The position numbers and the translations under genes are program-made. Of a stretch of 64,000 nt of DNA, positions 39,223 to 49,135 are shown in pieces. The notes under the pieces are model-generated. The model did not search any database and was not told where the DNA came from. It saw only the letters and a program-made list of their open reading frames with translations. The stretch is from Delftia acidovorans (GTDB lineage: Bacteria > Pseudomonadota > Gammaproteobacteria > Burkholderiales > Burkholderiaceae_C), in contig JAITUC010000044.1 of the NCBI GenBank assembly GCA_031286585.1, positions 61,461 through 125,460 of the forward strand, given 5' to 3'. Each line of letters opens with the position of its first letter. Position 1 is the stretch's first letter.

Positions 39223-40788
39223 TCAGGCGCGCGGGACCCACTTCCCGCCATCCCAGACTGCAGTTTTTCCATTGACTGTGGACGTCGTGCCGATCGGCCG
39301 CGATGCGGGGTCCGACAGAGGCGCGGTCTTGGGGTCAACCGCCCCCTGCCCCGGTGCAATCACCCGATATTCCCCCGTAGCCTCATCGGTGAGCAAGCCG
39401 TATCCAGGAAGCTTGTTCCCTGCTGCGTCCATGCCACCCTGGACTACGGATGTCTTCCATCGCGGCGCCTTGTCTTTGCCCTGGAGGGTTGCTAGCGACT
39501 GCTGGGCCTGCTGTTTCTGCTGAGGCGTTGAGTTCGGATCCAGGAACGTGTTGCGCAGCTGTTCCTCTTGCTGCTGGGCCCGCGACTTGAACCCGCGCGC
39601 CGCGATCTCCGAATCAGCAGTGCGGCGCTCGGTGTCCAGGCGCTGCTGGGCGACGTTGAAGCCGCGCGCGGTGTTGAACATGTCGGCCGCGATGCGGTCG
39701 CGCTCCAGTTGCTGCTGGCCGGTGGCGAAACCCAGGCGGGTGTCGTAGCGCTGGGCCTCCTGCAGGCGTGCCAGGTCGCCGCGATCTGCTGCGCGAAGGT
39801 GGCTGGCACGGCGGAAGCCGCGCGCCTCCCCGGAGCCCATGATGGCCACTCGCTGGATTGGGGATGTGGGCGGGGGCGCCATTGCGGCCTGCACGCGGCC
39901 CATCGATTCGGCCTGCTGCTGACCTGCCAGGTTGTTGGCTGCATTCTGGTTGCGCCAGGACGGAAGCCCGCGCGGCTGGTCGCCCAGGGCCGCAGCCTGC
40001 GCGCTGTCGGCGTAGCTGTTCCCGCGGCGGTATACGCCCGGCATCACCTCGGACGGTGCGGCGGCATCCGGCGGTCCCATGCCGGCACCAGAGCCGGCAA
40101 GAGCCGTGCCGCTGGTGGAACTGCTGCCAGGAGATGCTGCAGGGATTGTGGAGCTGGTCGTGCGGAGGGATGGCAGACCACCGGCAGGCCGGTCGGCCTC
40201 GTAGGCCGCGCCCAGGCCGACGGCGCCCGCAGCTGGCACGCCAAGGGGCGCCGCAGTGGACGAAGCCCGGCTCGCAAAACCTGCTGCACGTCCAGCGCCC
40301 AGCGCCGCGTTGGCGCCGATGCCCGCGTCCACGGCGCGCGCCACAGCGCCAGATGCGCCGGCCGCGCCACCGCCCAGGGCGTTGAGGGTATTGGTCACAT
40401 TCCGGCCCAGCTCCGAATTCATCGGGTTGTCCTGGGAGCCGTCGGGTGCAGGCGCCGGGCGCTGACCGCCGAGGGGGATCTGGTCTTCGGGCCGGCCACC
40501 ATTGGCGAAGAACACCTTGGGCTTGAATCCGCGCGGCACCCAGGCCTCTTCAGCTGCTGGTGTGTGGGTGGCATCCACGGCTGCCTGCAGCGCGCCCGCG
40601 CCGCCCATGGCGTGCACGGTATCGGGTGGCAGGACAAACTCGCCCGGCTTCACCATGGCAGGGATGGAGTCGGGCGCCTGGTTCTGGGCCTGGGCCAGCG
40701 CCGCGCTCTGCTGCTGGCTGCGCGGACGGAAGCCCAGCTTGGGCTGCGGTGCCGGCGGCGCCTTCTTGTCAGGATGAAAGCCGAACAT
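39223..40788 (-). CDS. virion-associated low-complexity protein (minor tail/ejection type)
   Basis: 521 residues, Ala/Gly/Gln/Pro rich. Contains DSIPAMVKPGEFVLPPDTVH, the PGEFV(L/M)P motif seen near the ends of tape-measure and ejection proteins, then an Ala/Gly-rich possibly membrane-active part and a long helix (GQQQLERDRIAADMFNTARG, QQRLDTERRTADSEIAARGF). Last gene of the head operon before the immI-like island. Confidence 0.6.
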   Translation of the reverse strand: MFGFHPDKKAPPAPQPKLGFRPRSQQQSAALAQAQNQAPDSIPAMVKPGEFVLPPDTVHAMGGAGALQAAVDATHTPAAEEAWVPRGFKPKVFFANGGRPEDQIPLGGQRPAPAPDGSQDNPMNSELGRNVTNTLNALGGGAAGASGAVARAVDAGIGANAALGAGRAAGFASRASSTAAPLGVPAAGAVGLGAAYEADRPAGGLPSLRTTSSTIPAASPGSSSTSGTALAGSGAGMGPPDAAAPSEVMPGVYRRGNSYADSAQAAALGDQPRGLPSWRNQNAANNLAGQQQAESMGRVQAAMAPPPTSPIQRVAIMGSGEARGFRRASHLRAADRGDLARLQEAQRYDTRLGFATGQQQLERDRIAADMFNTARGFNVAQQRLDTERRTADSEIAARGFKSRAQQQEEQLRNTFLDPNSTPQQKQQAQQSLATLQGKDKAPRWKTSVVQGGMDAAGNKLPGYGLLTDEATGEYRVIAPGQGAVDPKTAPLSDPASRPIGTTSTVNGKTAVWDGGKWVPRA

Positions 40789-40798
40789 GGCGGACCTT

Positions 40799-41470
40799 TC
40801 AGAGAATGATGGATTCGGTGACGTGCGGCACGTCTTCGCGCGTCTCCCGGCGCAGGTCGGAATCAGGACGGCGGCCGAAATACTTGGTGAACTCGCGCTC
40901 GGACAGCTCGGCGCGTGTGGGGTCGAAGGCCTCGGAGTCGGGCTGGGAGAAGCCGCGATACAGCGCCCAGAGCACCAGCTTGTCGTGGCTGAAGGCGTGG
41001 ATCTCGGGCACGTCGGCCCCCGAGCGCATCTCGGTCAATGGCAGCCGGTAGCCTTCCAGCATGATCTGGCCGTCGCGCGGCGGGGCCGGTACCAGACGGA
41101 TAGAGCCTTCGGTCTGCACGGCCCAGCGGACGCGGTCCAGGCGCTTGTGTCGCCACCCGGGCTGATTGCGATCCAGCCATTCCGTGGAGACCAGGTCCAG
41201 TTGCTGCGGCTCGCTCGCGCCGTCGCATGCATAGGACAGGTGCGTGATCTCGTACAGCGCGGGATGCAGCTGGTATGTGCTCTGCCCTTCCTTCGCGGCG
41301 ATGCGGCACATGCCTGGCTGGCTGGATTCCAGCAGGAGCCGCCCGCGCACGGCGGCCTCGGCCACCGCGTCGTTCAACCACATGGTGATCTTCTTGTCGG
41401 TCCACCGATAGGTCTCGACCTCATCATCGGCCGCGACCCGGAACCGCGCGATCAGGTCTTTGAGGTTCAT
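40799..41470 (-). CDS. head-to-tail adaptor / head completion protein (P22 gp4-like)
   Basis: 223 residues. Helical N-terminus (LIARFRVAADDEVETYRWTD KKITMWLNDAVAEA) typical of podovirus gp4-type adaptors, a beta-sandwich middle (YQLHPALYEITHLSYACDG; IRLVPAPPRDGQIMLEGYRL) and a C-terminal helix (ELSEREFTKYFGRRP). Would sit under the portal after packaging. Two bases from the preceding gene. Confidence 0.7.
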   Translation of the reverse strand: MNLKDLIARFRVAADDEVETYRWTDKKITMWLNDAVAEAAVRGRLLLESSQPGMCRIAAKEGQSTYQLHPALYEITHLSYACDGASEPQQLDLVSTEWLDRNQPGWRHKRLDRVRWAVQTEGSIRLVPAPPRDGQIMLEGYRLPLTEMRSGADVPEIHAFSHDKLVLWALYRGFSQPDSEAFDPTRAELSEREFTKYFGRRPDSDLRRETREDVPHVTESIIL

Positions 41471-41471
41471 G

Positions 41472-41939
41472 TCAGCGCGCCCCGAACTGCTCGATCAGGT
41501 TGGCCACCTCGGCGCGCATCTTGGTCTCACCCTTGCGCGCGTCCAGCTTGACCTCGTACTTTGCGGCGTACTCGGCCAGGGCGCCCTTGTCCATGCCTTC
41601 GATGGTCAGCAGCATGGCCTCGGTGGCCGCGCGCTCTTGCTGCTGCAGCTGCTCTGCCTGCTGCTGGGCGGCCTGGGCCTGCTGGAGCGCAGCATCGTCC
41701 TGCGTCTGCGTGGTGTCAGGCTGTTGCGCCTGCTGGTCCTGCTCGCCCTGCTGGTCGGCAGGCTGCAGCTGCTCTGCCTGCTGCTGATCGACGGGGGCAC
41801 GGCGGAATTCCACGAAGCGCAGCAGCTTGCGCGCGACGGCCTCTGGCACCAGCTTGGTATCGCCAGGCTGCCAATGGGTGGCAGCGTGACGGTCGTGATA
41901 GGGCTTCTTGCCCGTGTATTCCAGCTTGTCGAACTTCAT
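41472..41939 (-). CDS. phage protein with Gln-rich linker and HeH/SAP-like end
   Basis: 155 residues. N-terminal KPYHDRHAATHWQPGDTKLV PEAVARKLLRF (common in small phage head genes), a ~60-residue Gln/Ala-rich linker, and a C-terminal helical hairpin (IEGMDKGALAEYAAKYEVKL ... MRAEVANLIEQFG) like HeH/SAP domains. Role in head assembly inferred from position. Confidence 0.55.
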   Translation of the reverse strand: MKFDKLEYTGKKPYHDRHAATHWQPGDTKLVPEAVARKLLRFVEFRRAPVDQQQAEQLQPADQQGEQDQQAQQPDTTQTQDDAALQQAQAAQQQAEQLQQQERAATEAMLLTIEGMDKGALAEYAAKYEVKLDARKGETKMRAEVANLIEQFGAR

Positions 41940-42015
41940 GATTCGCTCCGTTCATGTGAAACAAGCCGGACAGGCCGGCTTGCTGCATGGTTCATCGCCG
42001 CGAGCGCGGCTTCGA

Positions 42016-42492
42016 TCAGGCCACGCCTTCGGGGACGCCCAGCACCACCACGTCCAGCGCGCTGGCCTTGGCGTTGTCCGCGCCGCCAACGGTCAGGATC
42101 AGGTAGGCATCCTTGGTCAGCGTGATGACCGGGTTGGCAGTGGCGTTGCGCAGGCGCGCCGTGGCGGCCAGGTTCACGGCCGCGCCGAAATAATCGTCGT
42201 CCTGGGGCACGGCCGGCACATCAACGCCGTCGGCATACTCGAAGCCGATCTTGGCGGTGACGGATGCCGTCATGCCAACGGCAACGACGACCAGGCTGTC
42301 GATCAGCTTGAAGCCAGCGGGCAGCAGGCCCAGGCGGATCTTCGTGCCCTGAATGGCCGGCGTCAGGATGTCGCCACCAAGGGCCGCGCCGGCTGCATTG
42401 GTGGCCAGGGTGTAATGCAGGGCGCTCAGGTTGCCCCACGGAGTCGCACCCAGCTGGTTGCTGGAGGACTGCACTTTGGTGATGGTTGCCAT
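42016..42492 (-). CDS. capsid decoration-like protein
   Basis: 158 residues, Ala/Gly/Val rich, beta-structured (IRLGLLPAGFKLIDSLVVVA, AYLILTVGGADNAKASALDV). Directly downstream of the coat gene, where decoration or head-stabilising proteins lie. Family not recognised with certainty. Confidence 0.55.
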   Translation of the reverse strand: MATITKVQSSSNQLGATPWGNLSALHYTLATNAAGAALGGDILTPAIQGTKIRLGLLPAGFKLIDSLVVVAVGMTASVTAKIGFEYADGVDVPAVPQDDDYFGAAVNLAATARLRNATANPVITLTKDAYLILTVGGADNAKASALDVVVLGVPEGVA

Positions 42493-42565
42493 GTTGGCCT
42501 CCGATGAAATGGTGAAGAACTCAGCGGAGGACAGGCGATCAGCTGACCGCCCGTCCTGGGGCGCG

Positions 42566-43858
42566 TCAGTTGCGCTCGCCGATGATGCGCACGGCGGTGT
42601 CGATGGCCGTCGCGCCGTGGTCGGTGAAGTGCTTCTGGCCGTTGCCCTGCGACACCAGCCAGCGGATCTTGAACACGCCCATGATGGCGCCGATCAACAG
42701 CTCCAGCTTGTCGCCGTGGTCGAAGTCCTTCTCGCTCCAGAAGAAGGGCATGCCGCCATGCTTGGACTTGCCGAAGGCCTGGGCCAACGACTGGCCACCC
42801 AGCAGGATCGCGCGGTCCACCGCGTGGGTCGTTCCGAACGAGGCAGGCACCACGCAAGTGCTTTCGGTTTCGGTCGTGTACGAGCCGCAGTAGCGCACCG
42901 TGTCGCCGGCATAGAAGCGGATCGGCTTGGGCATCTTGCAGATCAGGATGCCGTTCCACAGGCCCACTTCACCCAGGAACAGGGGGTGGTTGTTGGCCTT
43001 GGCAGCACGGGCCAGGGCATTCGCCTGGAACTGGCGGAAGCCGGGGTCCTGGGCAAAAGCGTGATACTGCGCGGGCGAGACCAGCAGAACGCGCAGCGGC
43101 GAATCCTCGGCCACCTTGTCCTCGGGAATCTTGATGGCGGGCGGCGGCAGTGCAATGGACTCCATCACCGTTCGGATGCTGTCCACCACATCCATGCCGA
43201 GCACGTCGGTGGATGCAATGTCCAGCTCGCCCGCGTTGGCCGCCACCGTCTTGATGGCATCACCATCGGCGACGAAGTGGCGATTGCGGGTTGGCGCCTT
43301 CACTTCATTGATGGCGAATTCCGCGAAGTCCGGATGGGCTTCGGTCGGCAGTCGCCATTCAATGTTGTTGTGGAAGCCGCGCGCGCCCGCCAGGTGGGTC
43401 AGCATCAGCTGGTCTTGGTAGCCATTCATCAGCGACAGCGCAATGGGGCGCCCAATCTTGCGGAATTCCACAGGGGAATTCATGTCCGTCATCGTGTCGC
43501 CCAGGTCCACGGGGAAGCGGACCTGGTTCACGCGCACGCGGCCGTTGTCCAGCTCGATGCCCGTGCCCTTGCCCTCAGCCATACGGCTGCCCATGATGGG
43601 ATAGGCGTTGGTGGGCTGCACGAAGTGGAACTCCACCTCGGAGCCTTTGCCGCGCGTCAGGTCCACCGTGCGCACGATGGGCATGTCGGTGGAGGTCTGC
43701 TTGCTCAGCACGGCGCTGACATGGGCCTCGCCCTGGGGGACAGTGCCCACCATGCGGTTCAGCGTCGAATTGCGCTGCATGGACTGAGCGAACAGCCCGG
43801 CAGCCTGGACGAATTGGGCATTCGGCGAACCGGTTGCCACATTGGTTTTTCCGGACAT
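42566..43858 (-). CDS. major capsid protein, N4gp56 family
   Basis: 430 residues from ATG 43858 (GGAGG six bases before); an upstream ATG at 43894 is unlikely. N4gp56-type features: early SMQRNSTLNRMVGTVPQGEA, VDLTRGKGSEVEFHFVQPTN, VDLGDTMTDMNSPVEFRKIG and a C-terminus with FFWSEKDFDHGDKLELLIGA. Forms the icosahedral shell. Followed by the decoration-like gene and preceded by a scaffold-like gene. Confidence 0.85.
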   Translation of the reverse strand: MSGKTNVATGSPNAQFVQAAGLFAQSMQRNSTLNRMVGTVPQGEAHVSAVLSKQTSTDMPIVRTVDLTRGKGSEVEFHFVQPTNAYPIMGSRMAEGKGTGIELDNGRVRVNQVRFPVDLGDTMTDMNSPVEFRKIGRPIALSLMNGYQDQLMLTHLAGARGFHNNIEWRLPTEAHPDFAEFAINEVKAPTRNRHFVADGDAIKTVAANAGELDIASTDVLGMDVVDSIRTVMESIALPPPAIKIPEDKVAEDSPLRVLLVSPAQYHAFAQDPGFRQFQANALARAAKANNHPLFLGEVGLWNGILICKMPKPIRFYAGDTVRYCGSYTTETESTCVVPASFGTTHAVDRAILLGGQSLAQAFGKSKHGGMPFFWSEKDFDHGDKLELLIGAIMGVFKIRWLVSQGNGQKHFTDHGATAIDTAVRIIGERN

Positions 43859-43928
43859 ATGTCCTCCGTCTTGGGGAGAGGGCTGCCTCATCACGAGGTG
43901 GCCCGGGTTTCAAAAAATATTCAGCAGT

Positions 43929-45029
43929 TCACGCCAAGCTGTTCATCAAGGCATCGATCTTTGCCGGGGACATGCCGCTCATCACGTTGAGCAGGGCCGC
44001 GGGGTTGTTGGCCAGTGCCTGCGCGCGCTCCGCTTCGCTTGCTCCGGCCGCCGCGCCCGTCAGCTCGGACAGGCTCACCGGCACGGACTGCTCGGCATCA
44101 GCCTTCGCCTTGGCCACGGCCGCGTCCACGGCATTGGCAGGAGCAGCGGCGCTGGCCGATGGAGCAGCGGCGGGCCGGTCGCCCTTGAAAGTGCTGAAGA
44201 CTTCCACGATCTCGGCAGCGGAACCGTTCTGCAGGACATTGGCCACGGCTGCGCGCGTGAAAGCAGGCTGGGCATCCACCCACTGCTTGAACTCGGCAGA
44301 GTCGGCAATTTCGTCCGCGTCGGCGTGGGCCGCATAGATCGCGTTTTCGTGCGCCTGCTGGGCGCTGAGCTGTTCGCGCTGCTGGAGCGGCTGCATGGCC
44401 TGGGCCAAGCGCGCGTCCACCAGTGCTGCAGCACGCTGGTCCACCAGCGCGGCCACACCCTTGGCGATCCCCTCCTCCGAGAAGTCGCCGAACAGAGTCA
44501 TGTCCACGCCTTGGGAGGCGGCGGCCTGGGCAATGGCCAGGTTCTTGTCGGCCGAAGTCGGCGCCGCGCCAGCTTGTTCGCGGGCCGTGGCGTCCGCCTG
44601 GGCCTGAGCGAGATTGGTTTGCTGGCTGCGGTTCAGCTGGTCGATCTGCGCCTTCAAGGTGGCGTTCTCGCTCTCCAGCGAATCACCGCGCGCCTTGAAC
44701 TGGTCACGCTCGGAACGAGCCTGGGCCAGCTTTTCAAAGGGGATCGTGTAGCTGCCCGACTTGCTGGCAATGGGCGCACCGGCCGGCTCGTCATCCTGAG
44801 CGGGCGTCGCGCCTGCAGCAGATGCAGGAGCAGGGGTTGCTGCAACAGCGGGGGCTGCAGCAGGAGCGGGAGAAGGCGCTGCAGCGGCTTGCTCAGCACC
44901 AGGGGTGGCGGTTGCGGGAGTGGCAGTGCTCGCGGCGTTGCTGGCCTCGGCGGTCTGGGCCGCATCCGTGTCCAGATCCAGTTGGCCTGCAAAGGCGGAT
45001 TCGAGCAGTTGCTCAGGTGACATCGGCAT
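43929..45029 (-). CDS. scaffolding-like head protein
   Basis: 366 residues from ATG 45029 (GGAG eight bases before). Low-complexity Ala/Pro N-terminus, then a long helix (EKLAQARSERDQFKARGDSL ESENATLKAQIDQLNRSQQ) and a charged C-terminal helical part. Order portal-scaffold-coat and composition match scaffolds such as P22 gp8. No protease is seen nearby. Confidence 0.65.
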   Translation of the reverse strand: MPMSPEQLLESAFAGQLDLDTDAAQTAEASNAASTATPATATPGAEQAAAAPSPAPAAAPAVAATPAPASAAGATPAQDDEPAGAPIASKSGSYTIPFEKLAQARSERDQFKARGDSLESENATLKAQIDQLNRSQQTNLAQAQADATAREQAGAAPTSADKNLAIAQAAASQGVDMTLFGDFSEEGIAKGVAALVDQRAAALVDARLAQAMQPLQQREQLSAQQAHENAIYAAHADADEIADSAEFKQWVDAQPAFTRAAVANVLQNGSAAEIVEVFSTFKGDRPAAAPSASAAAPANAVDAAVAKAKADAEQSVPVSLSELTGAAAGASEAERAQALANNPAALLNVMSGMSPAKIDALMNSLA

Positions 45030-45249
45030 GTAGGTGCTCCACATCCCCGGCTATCCGGCCGGGCCTGTTTGAGGGGGCACGCAGATTCGAGGATCAGGCC
45101 GGGGCCGAAGCCCCGACCATCACGCTCTCCAGCTGCGGGAGGTGCCGACCCATCACGGGCAGGCTTCTCGTCTCTGGCTTTCGCCTTCAACGTGGATCAC
45201 AGTGTCGGGTGCCGCGCGCGCCGCATCCAACTCTGGACGGAGTGAGTCG

Positions 45250-47511
45250 CTACAGGTTGTCGGCAGGGGTGGCGGTCTCGATCCCCTGCATGCCGCGCGC
45301 CGGCTCCTGCGGGATGGGCGGGAATCCGGGGCTGGTGTTCTCGCGCACCTGGCCAATGTCGCCGGCCGCGCCCGGCCCGCCAGCCTGCGGCGCTGGGCCA
45401 GAAGGCACCACGCCCGGCACTGGAAAGTCCGGATCGTCGCCACCGGGGTTGGGCTTTCGGTAGCCCGCGCCCTGCATGATGGCGTCCGCAATGGGCGCGA
45501 TGGCAGGGTTCATGGCGACCTGGGCCCCGCCCTGCATCGCCGAGAAGGCGGCCTGCACGCCCACCTGCACGGCATCGGCCATCACCTTCTTGATCTGGGC
45601 GTCCGTCAGGCGCTCTTTCATCTCCAGCTCGCGCGCCTTCAACTCGTGGCCGGCCTTCAGCAGCGCAGCCTGGACCTCCTGCTGCACCCGCTGCTCGATT
45701 TGCTCCGGCGTCTGCTGGCCAGTCGCCGCGCGGATGGCCTCCACCACCTGCTTCTTGCGGGGCAGGTCCATTAGGTCGATCAGGAACGGCAGCGCGACCA
45801 CCTGGATATGCTCGGGCAAGGATTTCACTGACTCGGACAGCGAGCTGAGCTGCTGGCTTCGGAAACTGCTGGTGCTCGGCACGTCCTCCAGAGCGACCTT
45901 CATGCGCGTGCGCAGAACGTCGTTGGAGCGATAGGCCAGGCCTGTGACGGGGTCCTCTTCGGCCTTGTTCAGCACCACGGTGCGCGGCGGGTTGAGCACG
46001 TCGCCCTCGATCACGATGGTCTGCTCCTCGTCGCCCATGTCCTCGATGATCAGGGACATCAGCAACTCGCCGACCATGGTGCGCCCGTCCTTGGTGTTGT
46101 CCATCAAGTCAGCCATGCCGATCTGGGACTGCTCAACCTGGGTGGTTTCCTGCAGTCCGCTGCGCGCGGTGCCGGCCTGGCCCTGCATGGCGGGCGTCAC
46201 CGGGCTGACCCGGCCCAGCGCGCGCCGACTGTCTTCCATCAACTGCAGGTGCTGGGCGTTGAGCTGGAAATCACGGTCCACCTCAAAAATCCCCCCATCC
46301 TTCATGTGCTCGGCGTCAAGCACGATGTCGGCGTCAGGGCGGGCCAACTGCTGGCGGATCTGAGCGCTTGTCATCTCCGTGGCGCCCTTGGTGCGCCGGA
46401 CCCGCGTCGAGGCCATGCCCCAACGCAGCTTTGCCATGGTGCTGTTCAGGTTGTCCTGGGGGAACAGCATGTCGCGCACCAGGCCGAACGGCATGCCCGT
46501 CTGGTCCTCCCGATAACCCCAGAACGGCACATAGGGGAAATGCTGGTGTGGGTATGGCGTGGGGCCGTCGTGCAGGCAGATGGGGCCGATCCAGTAGGAC
46601 CGACGCAGCCGCGTGACGGTCTCGCGCGACAGCTTGCCCGCGCCCGATGCCACGGCCAGGCGGTGCTGCTGGTTGGACTCATCGAACTCGACCACGCGGC
46701 CGCCGCGCAGGCGCAGCACGAGCGCCGATACCCAGCGCCGGTACCAAAGTTCGCACAGGCTGAGCTCGTCGGTCTCCGAGCGGTACCAGGCATGCTCGCG
46801 CGGTGTCCAGGCCCGAGACACATCCAGTCCCGGCACCAGGCCCGTGGAATATCCGCCTTCGCCCAGGTAGCCACCGTATCCGCCAGGGCCTGATGCAGAG
46901 TCCGCACGCATTATTAGTTCGCGGTGCTTGGGGAATGCCGCCGCGACCCGGTCTTTGCGGATGAAGCGCTCCCGAAGCAGCCAGTGGGCGTCGGACAGAT
47001 CAGCCTCCTGCGCCCGGATGTCCCACCAGATTTCATTGCGGTGCACATACCGGCAGCGGTAGGGGTAGGCAAACGGATCGCTGGCCCGCGCGACCTCCAC
47101 CCAGCCCAAGCCCACGCTCACCTGCGGCTTGAAGGCGTCGCTGATCGCGCGATCTGCCCGGCTGTGCCGTTCGGCTTGGTTCAGGCGGAAGTTGAGCGCA
47201 TCGGCCACATCCTGGCCGCCCGGGTCGCCGTCCGGCGTCACGCGCCAGTCGGTCCGCGTCTTGGCCTCATGGCCGCACACGACCGTAATCGCCGGGCCGA
47301 TGATGTTCTCCTTGGCCGGCGGGATGCCGAAGCGCTTCATGCGCGCGAGCAGTTCGCTGCCCAGCTGGTTGCCGTCGGCATAGTCGGCTTCCATGTCCGC
47401 CTGCCGGCGCCACGGGGGCTGCTCCAGGATGTCATCGATGATGCGGGCATATTCATGCGGTGTCAGGGCCGCGCCCAGGTCTGCAGTGCTTGGGGGTTTT
47501 GCATAGTTCAT
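45250..47511 (-). CDS. portal protein, P22 type
   Basis: 753 residues. N-terminal DILEQPPWRRQADMEADYAD GNQ, KENIIGPAITVVCGHEAKTR TDWRV and DRAISDAFKPQVSVGLGWVE V, as in P22-type portals. Stem/crown region with DMLFPQDNLNSTMAKLRWGM A. The C-terminal ~150 residues are helical then Pro/Gly-rich, like the barrel. Forms the dodecameric DNA gate. Ten bases after terL. Confidence 0.88.
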   Translation of the reverse strand: MNYAKPPSTADLGAALTPHEYARIIDDILEQPPWRRQADMEADYADGNQLGSELLARMKRFGIPPAKENIIGPAITVVCGHEAKTRTDWRVTPDGDPGGQDVADALNFRLNQAERHSRADRAISDAFKPQVSVGLGWVEVARASDPFAYPYRCRYVHRNEIWWDIRAQEADLSDAHWLLRERFIRKDRVAAAFPKHRELIMRADSASGPGGYGGYLGEGGYSTGLVPGLDVSRAWTPREHAWYRSETDELSLCELWYRRWVSALVLRLRGGRVVEFDESNQQHRLAVASGAGKLSRETVTRLRRSYWIGPICLHDGPTPYPHQHFPYVPFWGYREDQTGMPFGLVRDMLFPQDNLNSTMAKLRWGMASTRVRRTKGATEMTSAQIRQQLARPDADIVLDAEHMKDGGIFEVDRDFQLNAQHLQLMEDSRRALGRVSPVTPAMQGQAGTARSGLQETTQVEQSQIGMADLMDNTKDGRTMVGELLMSLIIEDMGDEEQTIVIEGDVLNPPRTVVLNKAEEDPVTGLAYRSNDVLRTRMKVALEDVPSTSSFRSQQLSSLSESVKSLPEHIQVVALPFLIDLMDLPRKKQVVEAIRAATGQQTPEQIEQRVQQEVQAALLKAGHELKARELEMKERLTDAQIKKVMADAVQVGVQAAFSAMQGGAQVAMNPAIAPIADAIMQGAGYRKPNPGGDDPDFPVPGVVPSGPAPQAGGPGAAGDIGQVRENTSPGFPPIPQEPARGMQGIETATPADNL

Positions 47512-47520
47512 GGCAGTGCC

Positions 47521-49131
47521 TCACGCGCGCCAGTCCGGCGCATCCTCTTCCTCTTCGGGCTCAGCGCGCGCGCCGTACCCATCGTCATTGGGGTTGAACA
47601 GCCCGCTTTCCTTGGCCTGCGCCCACTGCCGAAGCGCGTCCGCGCCTTCCGTGCAGCCGTTGGACTTGTCGGGCTCATCGATGAACTTGTTCAGCGCCCG
47701 GCTGAATTTCTTGCTGTAGCCGCGCAGGCGCTCCAGGCCGAAGGCACAGGCCTCCTTGTCGAACCAGGCGCCGCGCAGGTGCTTGCGCACCAGGTTGACG
47801 CCCGTCTGCAGCTCTGTGATCCGCGGCACCACCGTGAATTTCTGGCCAGGCATGAGGGCCTGCAGCTGCTGCTTGGTGGATCGGTTGGTGTCGCCCAATC
47901 GCTTGTGATTCGCGTCGTGCGGCAGGAAGTGCGCGCCGAACACGTAGCCGAGGCCCTGCAGGTGGCGCACGTAGTGCCGCAGGTCTTCCTCGTGCTCCTC
48001 GTAGTAATTGATGAAGCGGTCCTCGCCGCGCAGGGACTGCATGAACCAGATGGCCGTCCCGTCCGCGCGCCCGATGTCCCAGAAGGTGTAGACCGGGAGA
48101 TCCAGCTCGGGCACCGACGTGATGCCCCCGCGCTTCGTGAGCACAACCATGGCCTTGGCGTAGTACCGGCCCGCGCTCGACTGCTGGAATGCCTCGGCCG
48201 GCGTGGAGGGGTACTCCTGCCACATGCGCTCAGGCGCGCCGGGGAAGTCCGCTTCCTGGGTGGCCACATACCAGGCCCGCTGCTCCAGATCGATGGCGCA
48301 CTGCATCTCGACCTCGACCTGGTCGAAATAGTCGTGCTGCTCGCGCGTCACATGGACCAGGCCCGAGTCCATGCGGTAGTTGGGTTCCTGCCACCATGCA
48401 TAGAAGTGGAAGCGGTAGTCGCGCGGGCTCAGCTTCTTGTGCGTGTAGTGCAGGGCCTCTGCCCGCTGGGACAGGTGGTAGAACTCGCCGTTGGCGCCCT
48501 CGGCCGTGCTCTCGATCACCAGGATGCCCGTGGTGGGCACGGCTGGGATAGAGCCGGTCATCACCTCCTTGGCCTTGTGCGGGAAGCGGGCCGAGATCTT
48601 GCCCAGCTCGGAGACGTGCAGCCTGTGAATGGTGCCCGAGCGCATCGACGTGGCCACGCGCACGCTGCTGTTGTTGTGGGCGAAAAGCAGTTCCACAGCG
48701 CTGTCGCGCGCCAAGGGGAAGCGGTCGCGGATCTCCTCGGGCAGGTTCTCGTAGGCGTACTTCACCTTGTCCCGGAAGATGGCCTCGGCAGCCTCTCGGT
48801 CGTGCGCGATGATGCCGCAGCGCTGATCCGCATTAAAAAGCGCGTGGTCCAGCCACAGGATGGCGATCAGGGTGGTGAAGCCCAGCTGCCGCGCCTTCAG
48901 GATGATGTTGCGGTGCCAGAGCCGGCTGATGAACCGTTTCTGCGCGCGATTCGGCCGGAAGGGCATGGTGAAGGTGTCGGCCTCTTCCCCGTCCTTGGAA
49001 TCGCCCTTGACCATGATCTTGTACAGGCAGCCGGAGAATAGGCGCCATTCGGGATCGCGCAAGCACCGCTCCAGCTCCTCTGGCGTGTCGGGGAGCCGGT
49101 TCAGGGGAGCACTGTGGACGCGCGCGGCCAC
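47521..49131 (-). CDS. terminase large subunit
   Basis: 536 residues. ATPase: HRNIILKARQLGFTTLIAIL is the Walker A region (variant KARQLGFTT), and GILVIESTAEG contains the Walker B-type acidic residue. Nuclease: YTFWDIGRADGTAIW, FLPHDANHKRL and a late acidic residue in NGCTEGADALRQW. Packages the phage genome through the portal. Starts four bases after the small subunit. Confidence 0.9.
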   Translation of the reverse strand: MAARVHSAPLNRLPDTPEELERCLRDPEWRLFSGCLYKIMVKGDSKDGEEADTFTMPFRPNRAQKRFISRLWHRNIILKARQLGFTTLIAILWLDHALFNADQRCGIIAHDREAAEAIFRDKVKYAYENLPEEIRDRFPLARDSAVELLFAHNNSSVRVATSMRSGTIHRLHVSELGKISARFPHKAKEVMTGSIPAVPTTGILVIESTAEGANGEFYHLSQRAEALHYTHKKLSPRDYRFHFYAWWQEPNYRMDSGLVHVTREQHDYFDQVEVEMQCAIDLEQRAWYVATQEADFPGAPERMWQEYPSTPAEAFQQSSAGRYYAKAMVVLTKRGGITSVPELDLPVYTFWDIGRADGTAIWFMQSLRGEDRFINYYEEHEEDLRHYVRHLQGLGYVFGAHFLPHDANHKRLGDTNRSTKQQLQALMPGQKFTVVPRITELQTGVNLVRKHLRGAWFDKEACAFGLERLRGYSKKFSRALNKFIDEPDKSNGCTEGADALRQWAQAKESGLFNPNDDGYGARAEPEEEEDAPDWRA

Positions 49132-49135
49132 AGCC